From NCBI GenBank assembly GCA_002342585.1, contig DDQG01000038.1, positions 282 through 22,276 on the forward strand: a stretch of DNA of 21,995 bases. The letters run 5' to 3'. Below are positions 16,427-21,995 of the stretch, piece by piece. How positions within the stretch are numbered: position 1 is the stretch's first letter; each line of letters opens with the position of its first letter. Source of the DNA: Prevotellaceae bacterium UBA2448 (lineage in GTDB: Bacteria; Bacteroidota; Bacteroidia; Bacteroidales; Bacteroidaceae). Position numbers and translations under genes: made by a program. The notes under the pieces were generated by a model, which saw only the letters and a list, made by a program, of their open reading frames with translations, was not told where the DNA came from and searched no databases.

Positions 16427-16467
16427 AAAGGAAGTTGACAACCAAATGTCAACTTCCTTTCGTTTTT
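16427..16467. terminator. Bidirectional rho-independent terminator
   Basis: AAAGGAAGTTGACA (16427-16440) pairs perfectly over 14 bp with TGTCAACTTCCTTT (16447-16460) around loop ACCAAA. On the plus strand CGTTTTT follows. On the minus strand the stem ends in six T residues. It can stop both the DJ-1-type gene and transcripts from the lipoprotein side. Confidence 0.88.
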
Positions 16468-16485
16468 ATCAAGAATTAGAGAATT
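16463..16485. repeat. 23-bp dispersed repeat, copy 2
   Basis: Identical to 11985-12007. Here it starts in the T-tract of the terminator and runs to 8 bp before the first palindrome of the array. Confidence 0.85.
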
Positions 16486-16492
16486 TTTCGGT

Positions 16493-16677
16493 CACTCGGC
16501 AGACCGAGTGGTCAGAAAATGTCTTTGGGAGCATCACTCGAGCCGCGAGTGGTCTTGTCAACGACGTTTTTTAAGTACTCGGTGCACCGAGTGGTCATGC
16601 CAACGACCTTGGGGGCATCACTCGCGTCGCGAGTGGTCGTGCCAACGACACAAAGCGAGCACTTCAGTGGTGAAGTG
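16493..16677. repeat. Array of five palindromes at about 42-bp spacing with covarying arms
   Basis: Units: CACTCGG/CCGAGTG (16493-16510), CACTCG/CGAGTG (16535-16551), ACTCGGTGCACCGAGT (16577-16592), CACTCGCG/CGCGAGTG (16619-16635), CACTTCA/TGAAGTG (16660-16677). Their common ACT falls at 16494, 16536, 16577, 16620 and 16661. Arm sequences differ from unit to unit, yet each arm matches its own partner. The first four palindromes are followed by GGTC. In units 2-4 this continues into a conserved linker TG(T/C)CAACGAC. Units 1 and 3 share the tail TTGGG(A/G)GCAT, so there is also an 84-bp two-unit period. Because 84 and 42 are multiples of three, several frames stay open across it; I do not regard them as genes. 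Confidence 0.85.
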
Positions 16678-16698
16678 GCATCCTTTTGTTCTTTGAAT

Positions 16699-16745
16699 CC
16701 CCGCCCCCGCACCGAAGCTTTCCGCCGCAGTGCGGGGGTGAGGGG
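16699..16745. other. GC-rich stem-loop at the 3' end of the lipoprotein gene
   Basis: CCCCCGCAC (16704-16712) pairs with GTGCGGGGG (16730-16738). CCCC (16699-16702) with GGGG (16742-16745) extends the stem past a small bulge. It starts 12 bp beyond the stop of the minus-strand lipoprotein gene. No T-run follows on either strand, so it may stabilise an mRNA end rather than terminate by itself. Confidence 0.6.
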
Positions 16746-16757
16746 AATAATAAATTT

Positions 16758-18338
16758 CTACTTTACATCGCGAACCAAGCGGACACTGTGCCCGCAGCAG
16801 CGACCGTCGCCGTCGTCTGCGTTCAAGCCGTCCGAATTGAAGTTCACGTCGTAAGCGATGTTCTCGGCGTAAGCGATGTTCTCGTCGACGGCCGTAGAAG
16901 ACCAGTAGTAGCTGTACGTGCCGGCATCGTACACCGAATCTCCGCTGCGGTAGCCGGCAGCAGGCAGGAACACCGCACCAGCAGACTCCATGTAAGACCA
17001 GTTCTCTGCACTATATATGTTGGCAGACCAACTGGTGGTGGAAGAACCAACGAAAGCACGTGAGCCACCATTATTGTTAGGATCGGTGAACTCGTCGGGC
17101 AGGATGATGATGCCATACTTACCAGCCACCGTGGCATAGCCGTACTTGCTGGCGGCATTGGTGCGGGTCTGAAACAGGTACACCCACTCATCCTTGCTAA
17201 GCGTGTACCAGCCTTCGCCAATCGTTGCGCCCCAATCCACGAAGTCGCCGGAATAATCGTCGGATGTTGTAGAGGTGTTCATGCCGTAAGTATTGGCAGA
17301 TGTGCTCCAGCCGAACTTATCCCATGCGTCTGCGCTGTAGCTTGTGTAATAGTCATACTGGTTGTCGAAGAAACTCCATGTGCCCGATGCGTAGCGCAGG
17401 TTGCCCTTAGAGAAATACACCTTCTTCTCGGCGCCCACGCTGAATTGGCTATTGATGACATTAGCAACCCTCGTGATGTTATAAATCTTGCCGGCGGCGA
17501 ACGTTGTGCTGCTGGGAAGGGTGAATTTACTACTACCCACGGTCAGGTTATTAGACATATCTTTTATATTTGCACCAACGGGTACGCCGATGGCAAATGT
17601 GGCAACGCCCGAAGCATTGGGAGTCACGCTTCCTGATACAGTAAAATCAAATCCAGAATGTATCTGTAATGACACGTTCTGAGCGCCAGCCTCCAAGCCG
17701 GTGATGGTGAAGTTGAGAATGGCATTTCCGGGGCTCAGGGCAAAGCCACTGCTGTAATTGTTGATTGCTTGCTCCCAACTAAGCTGCTCTACGCCTGTTG
17801 CCTTTGCAGTCTCTGAGGCAACAAAAGCATACGAACCAGAAACTGTTAGTCTATCGTCCCAAGCTATATCTGTAGTACTGTTGTTGTAAATAGATAAAAA
17901 GCCCGTGCTCTCGTAGCCATAAGGCAGCAGGGTGGCGGTGAGATTATCTCCTGCAGAAGCAGCTGTGAAAAGAGCGTCGTATGTGCTGTAAGTATTATCT
18001 TGGGCATAGATGGTGCCGCTGAATGTTCCTTCAGACACATAATCCAGCGCGCCGGCAAAAGATTTAGAGCCAGTTGCATATTTACCATACACAAACAGTT
18101 TGTCGCCATCGCTGAAGTTAAGCTTACTGCCGTCAAACGTAGCGCGCGTGCCGTCGCCCTGGCGGGTTACGTTCACGGTTACGGGCAGAGCATAGCCCTT
18201 ATTGATGGCAGCCTCAGTAGTTGCAGGTTTCTCAGAATTGGTTACAGCATCGTCTCCCTTGCCGCAAGAGGTAGTCAGCAGCACGGCTGGCATCAGCATG
18301 ACCATTGCCACAGCCTTGAAAATATTCTTTGTATTCAT
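16758..18338 (-). CDS. Fimbrillin-like lipoprotein with FISUMP-type C-terminal domain
   Basis: A 526-aa surface lipoprotein. The signal peptide ends in a lipobox, VLLTTSC, with C25 as the lipidated residue, followed by GKGDD. Residues about 45-290 resemble fimbrillin-family beta-sandwich domains (PVTVNVTRQGDGTRATFDGSKLNFSDGDKLFVYG). Residues about 295-526 match the C-type-lectin-like FISUMP/DUF1566 pattern: KVYFSKGNLRYASGTWSFFDNQYDY, WYTLSKDEWVYLFQTRT, YYWSSTAVDE and a final RCCGHSVRLVRDVK. Such proteins are cell-surface or adhesion-like; the ligand is unknown. The coding DNA has an 18-bp tandem duplication (16851-16866 and 16869-16884) giving ENIAYAENIAY near the C-terminus. A 44-aa gene lies 48 bp upstream in the same direction, and the pair is probably co-transcribed. 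Confidence 0.72.
   Translation of the reverse strand: MNTKNIFKAVAMVMLMPAVLLTTSCGKGDDAVTNSEKPATTEAAINKGYALPVTVNVTRQGDGTRATFDGSKLNFSDGDKLFVYGKYATGSKSFAGALDYVSEGTFSGTIYAQDNTYSTYDALFTAASAGDNLTATLLPYGYESTGFLSIYNNSTTDIAWDDRLTVSGSYAFVASETAKATGVEQLSWEQAINNYSSGFALSPGNAILNFTITGLEAGAQNVSLQIHSGFDFTVSGSVTPNASGVATFAIGVPVGANIKDMSNNLTVGSSKFTLPSSTTFAAGKIYNITRVANVINSQFSVGAEKKVYFSKGNLRYASGTWSFFDNQYDYYTSYSADAWDKFGWSTSANTYGMNTSTTSDDYSGDFVDWGATIGEGWYTLSKDEWVYLFQTRTNAASKYGYATVAGKYGIIILPDEFTDPNNNGGSRAFVGSSTTSWSANIYSAENWSYMESAGAVFLPAAGYRSGDSVYDAGTYSYYWSSTAVDENIAYAENIAYDVNFNSDGLNADDGDGRCCGHSVRLVRDVK
16851..16884 (-). repeat. In-frame 18-bp tandem duplication in the lipoprotein C-terminal domain
   Basis: GTAAGCGATGTTCTCG occurs at 16851-16866 and 16869-16884. 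It encodes ENIAYA followed by ENIAYD on the minus strand. It sits in the segment between YYWSST and RLVR, where C-type-lectin-like domains expose variable loops. Confidence 0.85.
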
Positions 18339-18386
18339 TGCTCTTCTTCTGTTTTTGTTGTTAATACTTTGTTTTGCAGCGGGGCA

Positions 18387-18521
18387 TCAGATAGTCTCCT
18401 CAGTCCACTCATGGGTCATTGTGGCATCCACACTATCAGTAACGCTGTTCTGCAGTAGAGAGGTCTGTTGTCTTAACTCTACCTCCTCCAGGGATGGCTT
18501 CTCATACTTTTTTCTCTTCAT
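18387..18521 (-). CDS. Small 44-aa protein preceding the lipoprotein
   Basis: ATG at 18521 gives MKRKKYEKPSLEEVELRQQTS, continuing to LLQNSVTDSVDATMTHEWTEETI. The basic start with YEKP, then E-V-E-L and a Q-rich/LL segment recalls the many short 'MK(R/K)KYxKPxxEVV' proteins that precede surface lipoproteins in Prevotella; their function is unknown. An upstream in-frame ATG at 18581 would add 20 residues (MESGRDFYFYNKLD), but it lies inside the terminator-like hairpin at 18554-18599, so the shorter form is preferred. No signal peptide or membrane segment. The gene ends 48 bp before the lipoprotein start and may be a leader peptide or an independent small protein. Confidence 0.6.
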   Translation of the reverse strand: MKRKKYEKPSLEEVELRQQTSLLQNSVTDSVDATMTHEWTEETI

Positions 18522-18553
18522 GATTTTTTTTGCGAGTATATCTAATTTGTTAT

Positions 18554-18599
18554 AAAAATAAAAATCACGCCCCGACTCCACACAGGGAATCGGAACGTG
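18554..18599 (-). terminator. Terminator-like hairpin ahead of the small gene/lipoprotein unit
   Basis: On the minus strand CACGTTCCGATTCC pairs, with some G-U pairs, with GGAGTCGGGGCGTG around a CTGTGT loop and is followed by ATTTTTATTTTT. It lies 150 bp after the orphan gene at 18748 and 33 bp before the ATG at 18521. It may end the upstream transcript or act as an attenuator in the leader of the small gene. Confidence 0.7.
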
Positions 18600-18617
18600 C
18601 CATAGTTATATCGTAGT

Positions 18618-18657
18618 GCGCTGCAGCGCTCTTTCTGTCAGTTTCAGCCCAAACTTA
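18618..18657 (-). promoter_or_regulatory. Candidate -7 box and 12-bp palindrome upstream of the small gene/lipoprotein unit
   Basis: TAAGTTTG on the minus strand (complement of 18650-18657) matches TAnnTTTG; no convincing -33 element is visible. GCGCTGCAGCGC (18618-18629) is a perfect palindrome just downstream. If the box is used, the transcript would contain the hairpin at 18554-18599 in its leader. Confidence 0.35.
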
Positions 18658-18747
18658 CTGGGAGGGGTATTTTTCTTAATGGTATTTTGCATAAGGTTAT
18701 TTTTGGTATTTCTTTCCAAACAGGTCGGAATGTGTGCCGTATTAAAG

Positions 18748-18981
18748 TCATCCTTCTATCTCTTTGATAAGGTCGTCCAGACTATCGTATCCATATACGC
18801 GTCCTTCGTCAAGATCGCGAAGGGAACGCTCGTAGGACGATAATCGTTTTATATGCGGTACAGTAACCTTTGTGACACCGCGAACCATGCTAATGGCTTT
18901 CTTGATATCACGGAGCATTGAGATATTCTCTATGTTCACCAGAATTTGCCCTCCCGTGGGGGCTGTTGCTACATTTGCCAT
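18748..18981 (-). CDS. Small 77-aa protein, antitoxin-like, no partner visible
   Basis: The product starts MANVATAPTGGQILVNIENI, has a helix with DIKKAISMVRGVTKVTVPHI (about 25-44), and ends SLRDLDEGRVYGYDSLDDLIKEIEG. The pattern 'xxIKKAIxMxRGVxxV' followed by a charged helix and an E-G-R-V-Y segment resembles short Bacteroidetes proteins often annotated as hypothetical or as type II antitoxins. No toxin-like gene is adjacent on either side, so an antitoxin role is only a guess. A well-formed promoter (19013-19042) lies in front, which supports a real gene. It is transcribed alone and followed by the hairpin at 18554-18599. Confidence 0.6.
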   Translation of the reverse strand: MANVATAPTGGQILVNIENISMLRDIKKAISMVRGVTKVTVPHIKRLSSYERSLRDLDEGRVYGYDSLDDLIKEIEG

Positions 18982-19012
18982 AGTGTTTTTAATGTCTTTT
19001 CTGTTTCGCTCG

Positions 19013-19042
19013 CAAAATTACAACATTTATTTTATTTCCAAA
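19013..19042 (-). promoter_or_regulatory. Promoter of the 77-aa gene
   Basis: Minus strand TTTG (complement of 19039-19042), 18-bp spacer, TAATTTTG plus C (complement of 19013-19020) fits the Bacteroidetes -33/-7 pattern. It starts 9 bp after the nrdG terminator. Confidence 0.7.
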
Positions 19043-19050
19043 GATTTTTC

Positions 19051-19086
19051 ACAAAAAAGAGATGAGAGCCAATCGACTCTCATCTC
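19051..19086 (-). terminator. Rho-independent terminator of the nrdD-nrdG unit
   Basis: GAGATGAGAG pairs perfectly with CTCTCATCTC (10 bp, 8-nt loop). On the minus strand it is followed by TTTTTTGTG. It lies 10 bp after the nrdG stop. Confidence 0.88.
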
Positions 19087-19096
19087 CTTTCTCAAA

Positions 19097-19564
19097 TCAC
19101 TTCTTCCAGAAGCGATAGGTAATATCTTCAAACTCTCCGGTCTCTGTTTTTCTATACATCCGCTGATTAGTGGTTTTCTTACCAAGCGGACCCAAGTGCC
19201 GGATGTAAGGACCCACCTTTATATAGTCAAAATCGGTCTTGTTTACAAAGGACGGAATGCGCAATCGGCCACTATACCATGCCACCTTGTAAGCAGGGTG
19301 TTCTTCGTGGATGTATTGTGCCAAACGATTGACTCCACGAGGATCATTGTCGCCGCCCATAAAAGCAATGCAGGTGATGTCTATACCATATTTCTCCACA
19401 AAAGCATCTATTGCAGACGTATCGAGCGGTAGTCCGATGTCCTCCCACAGATAGCGACTGTGGCAACCAGGACAATGGCACGGACAGTTGGACAGGTTGA
19501 TTGCAAGCGTCACTTCATCGGGAACCTCCTGAAAAACGACCCCCGTATTGACATACTTCAGCAT
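19097..19564 (-). CDS. nrdG: Anaerobic ribonucleotide reductase activating protein (radical SAM)
   Basis: A 155-aa radical-SAM activase that uses S-adenosylmethionine and a 4Fe-4S cluster to generate the glycyl radical on NrdD. The cluster motif CxxxCxxC is C27-x3-C31-x2-C34 within LSNCPCHCPGCHS; C29 is an additional cysteine. FMGGDNDP (about 69-76) corresponds to the glycine-rich SAM-contacting strand, and WYSGR (about 95-99) follows family pattern. Length is that of compact NrdG (about 155). The ATG comes one base after the nrdD TAG stop, so the two are translated together, as expected for this enzyme-activase pair. Confidence 0.94.
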   Translation of the reverse strand: MLKYVNTGVVFQEVPDEVTLAINLSNCPCHCPGCHSRYLWEDIGLPLDTSAIDAFVEKYGIDITCIAFMGGDNDPRGVNRLAQYIHEEHPAYKVAWYSGRLRIPSFVNKTDFDYIKVGPYIRHLGPLGKKTTNQRMYRKTETGEFEDITYRFWKK

Positions 19565-19565
19565 C

Positions 19566-21665
19566 CTATACCTTCGCAGATGCGTAGAAACGACGTGAAG
19601 CCTCCTGCTGACGTGGTTGTGAGAAGTTGCTTACGCGCTTCAGATAACCAATAATACGAGTCATGTAGTCCACATTCTTTGAGTGGCAGTGAGGACACTC
19701 CTTCAAATAGCGCTTGTCGATATGTCCGCAGTCGTTACATACCGTATTCGGAATGTTGAATGTAAAGTAGTTGCAACCTTCCTGCGCAGCAACCTTAAGA
19801 AGTTTTGCGTACTGCTGCTTACTCAGATGCTCTTCCAAGTTCATGTGAAGAGCCGAACCACCTGTCAAGTGCTCAATATATGGAGCTCCGTGAAGCTTAA
19901 ACTTATCAATAATGGTGAGAGAATCATCTTCTACAACATAGAAGTATGAGTTATAACAATCGCGTGGAACAAAGTAACCGTCCTCACGATCCCACTTCGC
20001 ATGTTTTACACCAACGTTCTCAGCCGGTATCATTTCACAGTTGAACATAACATCCTTAGTACGATACTGCTTGTTATACTTCTCAATAAGTCCAAGCACA
20101 CCCTGTACAAACTTCTTATAGTCTTCGTTAGGAGTAATCTTCAGACCCATGAATTCAGCTGCTTCCACCAGACCGTTGATACCAATTGTAAGATACTGGC
20201 GACCGATATTTATATAACCTGCATCGAACAATGGCAACATACCATGCTCCTGAAGCTCCTTCAGATTCTCATTGTAAGCCATCTGAACCTTATGACAGAG
20301 GTCGATAACAGAACCCAGGTATTCCATGTAGTCCATATCATGATTTACGGCATACTGGATACAGCGATTCAAATTGATAGTGAGCACACTCTTCGAACCA
20401 GTTGATACACCTCCAGCACCAAGAGTATAACTGAAACCATTGTCAGTAATCTCATTGCGCAGACGGCAGCAAGATGACAATGAGTCCGCATTATCACTCA
20501 TATATGTAAAGAATGAATGGCCTTCAGAGTACATCTCAGCAGTAAAGTCACCCCACTCTTTATCACGACATTCACCATTTTCATCAGTAAGCAGTGCCAT
20601 CGTCTCTACAGGGAATGTGAGCAAAGTCTTAGTACGTTCCTTATTGAACCACTTCATAAAGCGCTTCTGCAACCATGACAATCCGTCCCAATCTGGTCTT
20701 GAACCGTCAGGGAAATAGAACTCACCAAATATACTCTCAAAATAGAAACGGTCGTAGTATGCAATATTCCAGAACACAGCCTGGTAGTTACGGGCACCTG
20801 TCGGCTGATTGAGTGAATAAACAATCTGCTCAAAATAATCCGTGATTACCTTGTCAATAGTACGTTTCTTCAAACTAAGGTCTGCCTGATCGTTAGGACG
20901 CTTCCAATAGTCAAGGCCATACTCCTTACCAATGAAGTAGTTCATGTACATAAGAAACTCAGGAGTAGCACAAGCACCGCTCAACATACTTGAAACCATA
21001 AACACCATGTTTACAAAGCCGCCGCAGAAAGATTTCAGATTTGTTGGAGCTGTAGAGTTTCCACCAATACTAGTAGTACCACCGATAAGCCAAGGATACA
21101 TCGTGATAGAAGCACAATAGTTAGCAAGGCTGGTTTCGTCGTTCTTATAAATGAAATGATGAGTCAGTTTATCAATATATTCATTTGCCAACTCCTTTCC
21201 ATACATTTTCTTAATACGGTCAGTAAGCAAACGACGGTTCAAGCGGATAAAGTTAGACTTTGGCAATTCTCCAATCAATGTAGCAATATTCTTGTGTTCT
21301 ACATTTGCATTAGCATCATACTTAGATCCAGTAGCCGCATTAACTGAATCACAATACTCTGAAAGGAATTGTAACTTTGCTAAAGTTTCACGATCCTCAC
21401 TATGCTGCTGACGATAAAGCATGAAAGATTTTGCAACCTTATAATAACCTTCACGCATCAAAGCCTCTTCGACCTGGTTCTGAATATCCTCAACCTTAAT
21501 ATCATCCCTCATCTCTAAATGACTAATGATTTTAGAGATTACACCAAGGTCAGCTGGCTGATCGACACTTTCAAACGCCTTAACAATAGCATTCATGATT
21601 TTATCAAGAGAAAAACAATCTTTTGAACCATCTCTCTTGGTAATAGTAAAGTTTTTAATTTCCAT
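19566..21665 (-). CDS. nrdD: Anaerobic ribonucleoside-triphosphate reductase (class III)
   Basis: A 699-aa oxygen-sensitive glycyl-radical enzyme reducing ribonucleoside triphosphates to deoxy forms. The N-terminal ATP-cone (about 3-95, ITKRDGSKDCFSLDKIMNAIVKAF) is the allosteric activity site. The catalytic barrel follows, including SGACATPEF and the conserved GNSTAPTNLKSF region. Near the C-terminus a zinc site is formed by C643, C646, C657 and C660 (CNDCGHID, KECPHC). The radical glycine is G673 in TRIIGYLKRVSNFS. Length and every key element are intact. It is the first gene of a two-gene unit with nrdG and has a 119-bp leader from a well-formed promoter. Bacteria with this enzyme grow anaerobically, fitting the rest of the window. 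Confidence 0.95.
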   Translation of the reverse strand: MEIKNFTITKRDGSKDCFSLDKIMNAIVKAFESVDQPADLGVISKIISHLEMRDDIKVEDIQNQVEEALMREGYYKVAKSFMLYRQQHSEDRETLAKLQFLSEYCDSVNAATGSKYDANANVEHKNIATLIGELPKSNFIRLNRRLLTDRIKKMYGKELANEYIDKLTHHFIYKNDETSLANYCASITMYPWLIGGTTSIGGNSTAPTNLKSFCGGFVNMVFMVSSMLSGACATPEFLMYMNYFIGKEYGLDYWKRPNDQADLSLKKRTIDKVITDYFEQIVYSLNQPTGARNYQAVFWNIAYYDRFYFESIFGEFYFPDGSRPDWDGLSWLQKRFMKWFNKERTKTLLTFPVETMALLTDENGECRDKEWGDFTAEMYSEGHSFFTYMSDNADSLSSCCRLRNEITDNGFSYTLGAGGVSTGSKSVLTINLNRCIQYAVNHDMDYMEYLGSVIDLCHKVQMAYNENLKELQEHGMLPLFDAGYINIGRQYLTIGINGLVEAAEFMGLKITPNEDYKKFVQGVLGLIEKYNKQYRTKDVMFNCEMIPAENVGVKHAKWDREDGYFVPRDCYNSYFYVVEDDSLTIIDKFKLHGAPYIEHLTGGSALHMNLEEHLSKQQYAKLLKVAAQEGCNYFTFNIPNTVCNDCGHIDKRYLKECPHCHSKNVDYMTRIIGYLKRVSNFSQPRQQEASRRFYASAKV

Positions 21666-21722
21666 ATAGTGCTGATATTTAATATTTTAATAAAATTAAT
21701 ATTCTAAATTGTTAGCAAAAAC

Positions 21723-21780
21723 GGAAAACTTTTTCCATCGTTGCTCGCAAAAAGTTTCCCGTTTTGGAAAACTTTTTGCG
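21723..21780 (-). promoter_or_regulatory. Repeat-structured leader of nrdDG with competing hairpins
   Basis: Three related segments lie between the promoter and nrdD. On the plus strand 21766-21780 (GGAAAACTTTTTGCG) and 21723-21736 (GGAAAACTTTTTCC) face one inverted copy at 21746-21760 (CGCAAAAAGTTTCCC). The inverted copy can pair with either neighbour: a 15-bp stem with one G-U pair against 21766-21780, or a shorter, less perfect stem against 21723-21736. The first hairpin would begin essentially at the 5' end of the mRNA. Confidence 0.6.
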
Positions 21781-21783
21781 CTA

Positions 21784-21815
21784 CAAAGATAGAATTATTA
21801 TACAATTTGTACAAG
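21784..21815 (-). promoter_or_regulatory. nrdDG promoter
   Basis: Minus strand TATCTTTG (complement of 21784-21791) is a full-consensus -7 box. CTTG (complement of 21812-21815), 20 bp upstream, is a one-mismatch -33 box. Predicted start of transcription is near 21777. Confidence 0.7.
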
Positions 21816-21995
21816 ATTTTAGAAGAAAAAATTACTAGAAAACAAAGAAAAATAATAATATACAATTATTCAAAAAGATATGCCTATGCATCTATAAAAT
21901 TAATAAAACAAACGAAACACAAAATTCTGAAATAAGACAAATTATAGCACAAAAACAAGAAGTCTTATAAACAAAACAAGAGCCCTCCGTACTAT
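21816..21995. other. AT-rich intergenic DNA, no feature recognised
   Basis: About 180 bp upstream of the nrdDG promoter, strongly A/T-rich with A-tracts. No gene, hairpin or RNA gene is supported. The window ends before the next gene. Confidence 0.6.

Noticed and set aside
16493..16677. CRISPR array
   Set aside because: The palindromes differ from one another and the DNA between them is conserved, the reverse of repeats and spacers; there are no cas genes.
16508..16854. Open frames on both strands through the palindrome array (repeating WGHHS-REWSCQR or TTR-SDAPK peptides)
   Set aside because: They arise because the 42/84-bp unit is a multiple of three; no start context and no family match support them.
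18522..18581. Longer 64-aa form of the small gene before the lipoprotein
   Set aside because: Its start would lie inside the terminator-like hairpin, and MKRKKYEKP fits the usual start of such small proteins.
18616..18843. Plus-strand 75-aa hydrophobic open frame
   Set aside because: It overlaps the better supported 77-aa minus-strand gene and shows no promoter or family resemblance.
21666..21800. NrdR box or cobalamin riboswitch upstream of nrdD
   Set aside because: No paired ACACnATATnTTGT-like sites and no cobalamin-box conserved core were found.
1..21995. tRNA, rRNA, insertion sequences or phage genes
   Set aside because: No cloverleaf with CCA-type 3' end, rRNA-like sequence, transposase, integrase or terminal inverted repeat pair with a gene was recognised.

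Overview
The window reads as chromosome of a Bacteroidales bacterium, most likely a Prevotella/Segatella-type gut or rumen organism. The reasons are Bacteroidetes -7 boxes of the form TAnnTTTG in front of several genes, few recognisable Shine-Dalgarno sites, a secreted rhamnogalacturonan-lyase-type protein with the short C-terminal tail typical of this group, a lipoprotein with a FISUMP-type C-terminus, a 'smalltalk' micro-gene behind an HU-type tail, and oxygen-independent ribonucleotide reductase. No rRNA, tRNA, insertion sequence, integrase, phage gene or CRISPR array was seen. The identification rests on reading the sequence only; no database search was run.

Layout. 1-318: 3' end of an HU-type DNA-binding protein with an Asn-rich tail, then a 35-residue smalltalk gene (428-535) and a strong terminator. 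946-8824 (+): a carbohydrate-degradation cluster with a 1533-aa PL11-like rhamnogalacturonan lyase carrying autotransporter-type beta-strand repeats, a 1018-aa GH2 glycosidase, and a 67-aa YolD-like gene overlapping its stop. 8881-11832 (-): a 983-aa protein with two receiver-type domains fused to a PPDK/PEP-synthase ATP-grasp domain. 11833-12169: a repeat-rich spacer. 12170-15758 (-): an operon nadK, ABC exporter, flippase-like membrane protein. 15836-16396 (+): a DJ-1/PfpI-type protein, divergent from nadK across a perfect 20-bp palindrome made of two head-to-head -7 boxes. 16397-16757: a bidirectional terminator, then a five-unit array of ~17-bp palindromes at ~42-bp spacing. 16758-18521 (-): a 44-aa small gene followed by a fimbrillin/FISUMP-like lipoprotein. 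18748-18981 (-): an orphan small gene. 19097-21665 (-): nrdD-nrdG with a repeat-structured leader.

How the genes work together. The lyase and GH2 enzyme are exported and probably attack rhamnogalacturonan-I pectin and its side chains. No SusC/SusD pair is in view. nadK, the exporter and the flippase are coupled by tight spacing, but only the last two suggest a shared (lipid or glycolipid) job. nrdD and nrdG supply deoxynucleotides without oxygen.

The least explained parts are non-coding: the covarying palindrome array, the nrdDG leader with two competing hairpins, the intergenic tracts of 7-bp tandem repeats, and the composite direct/inverted repeats at 11873-12154, one part of which recurs beside the palindrome array.
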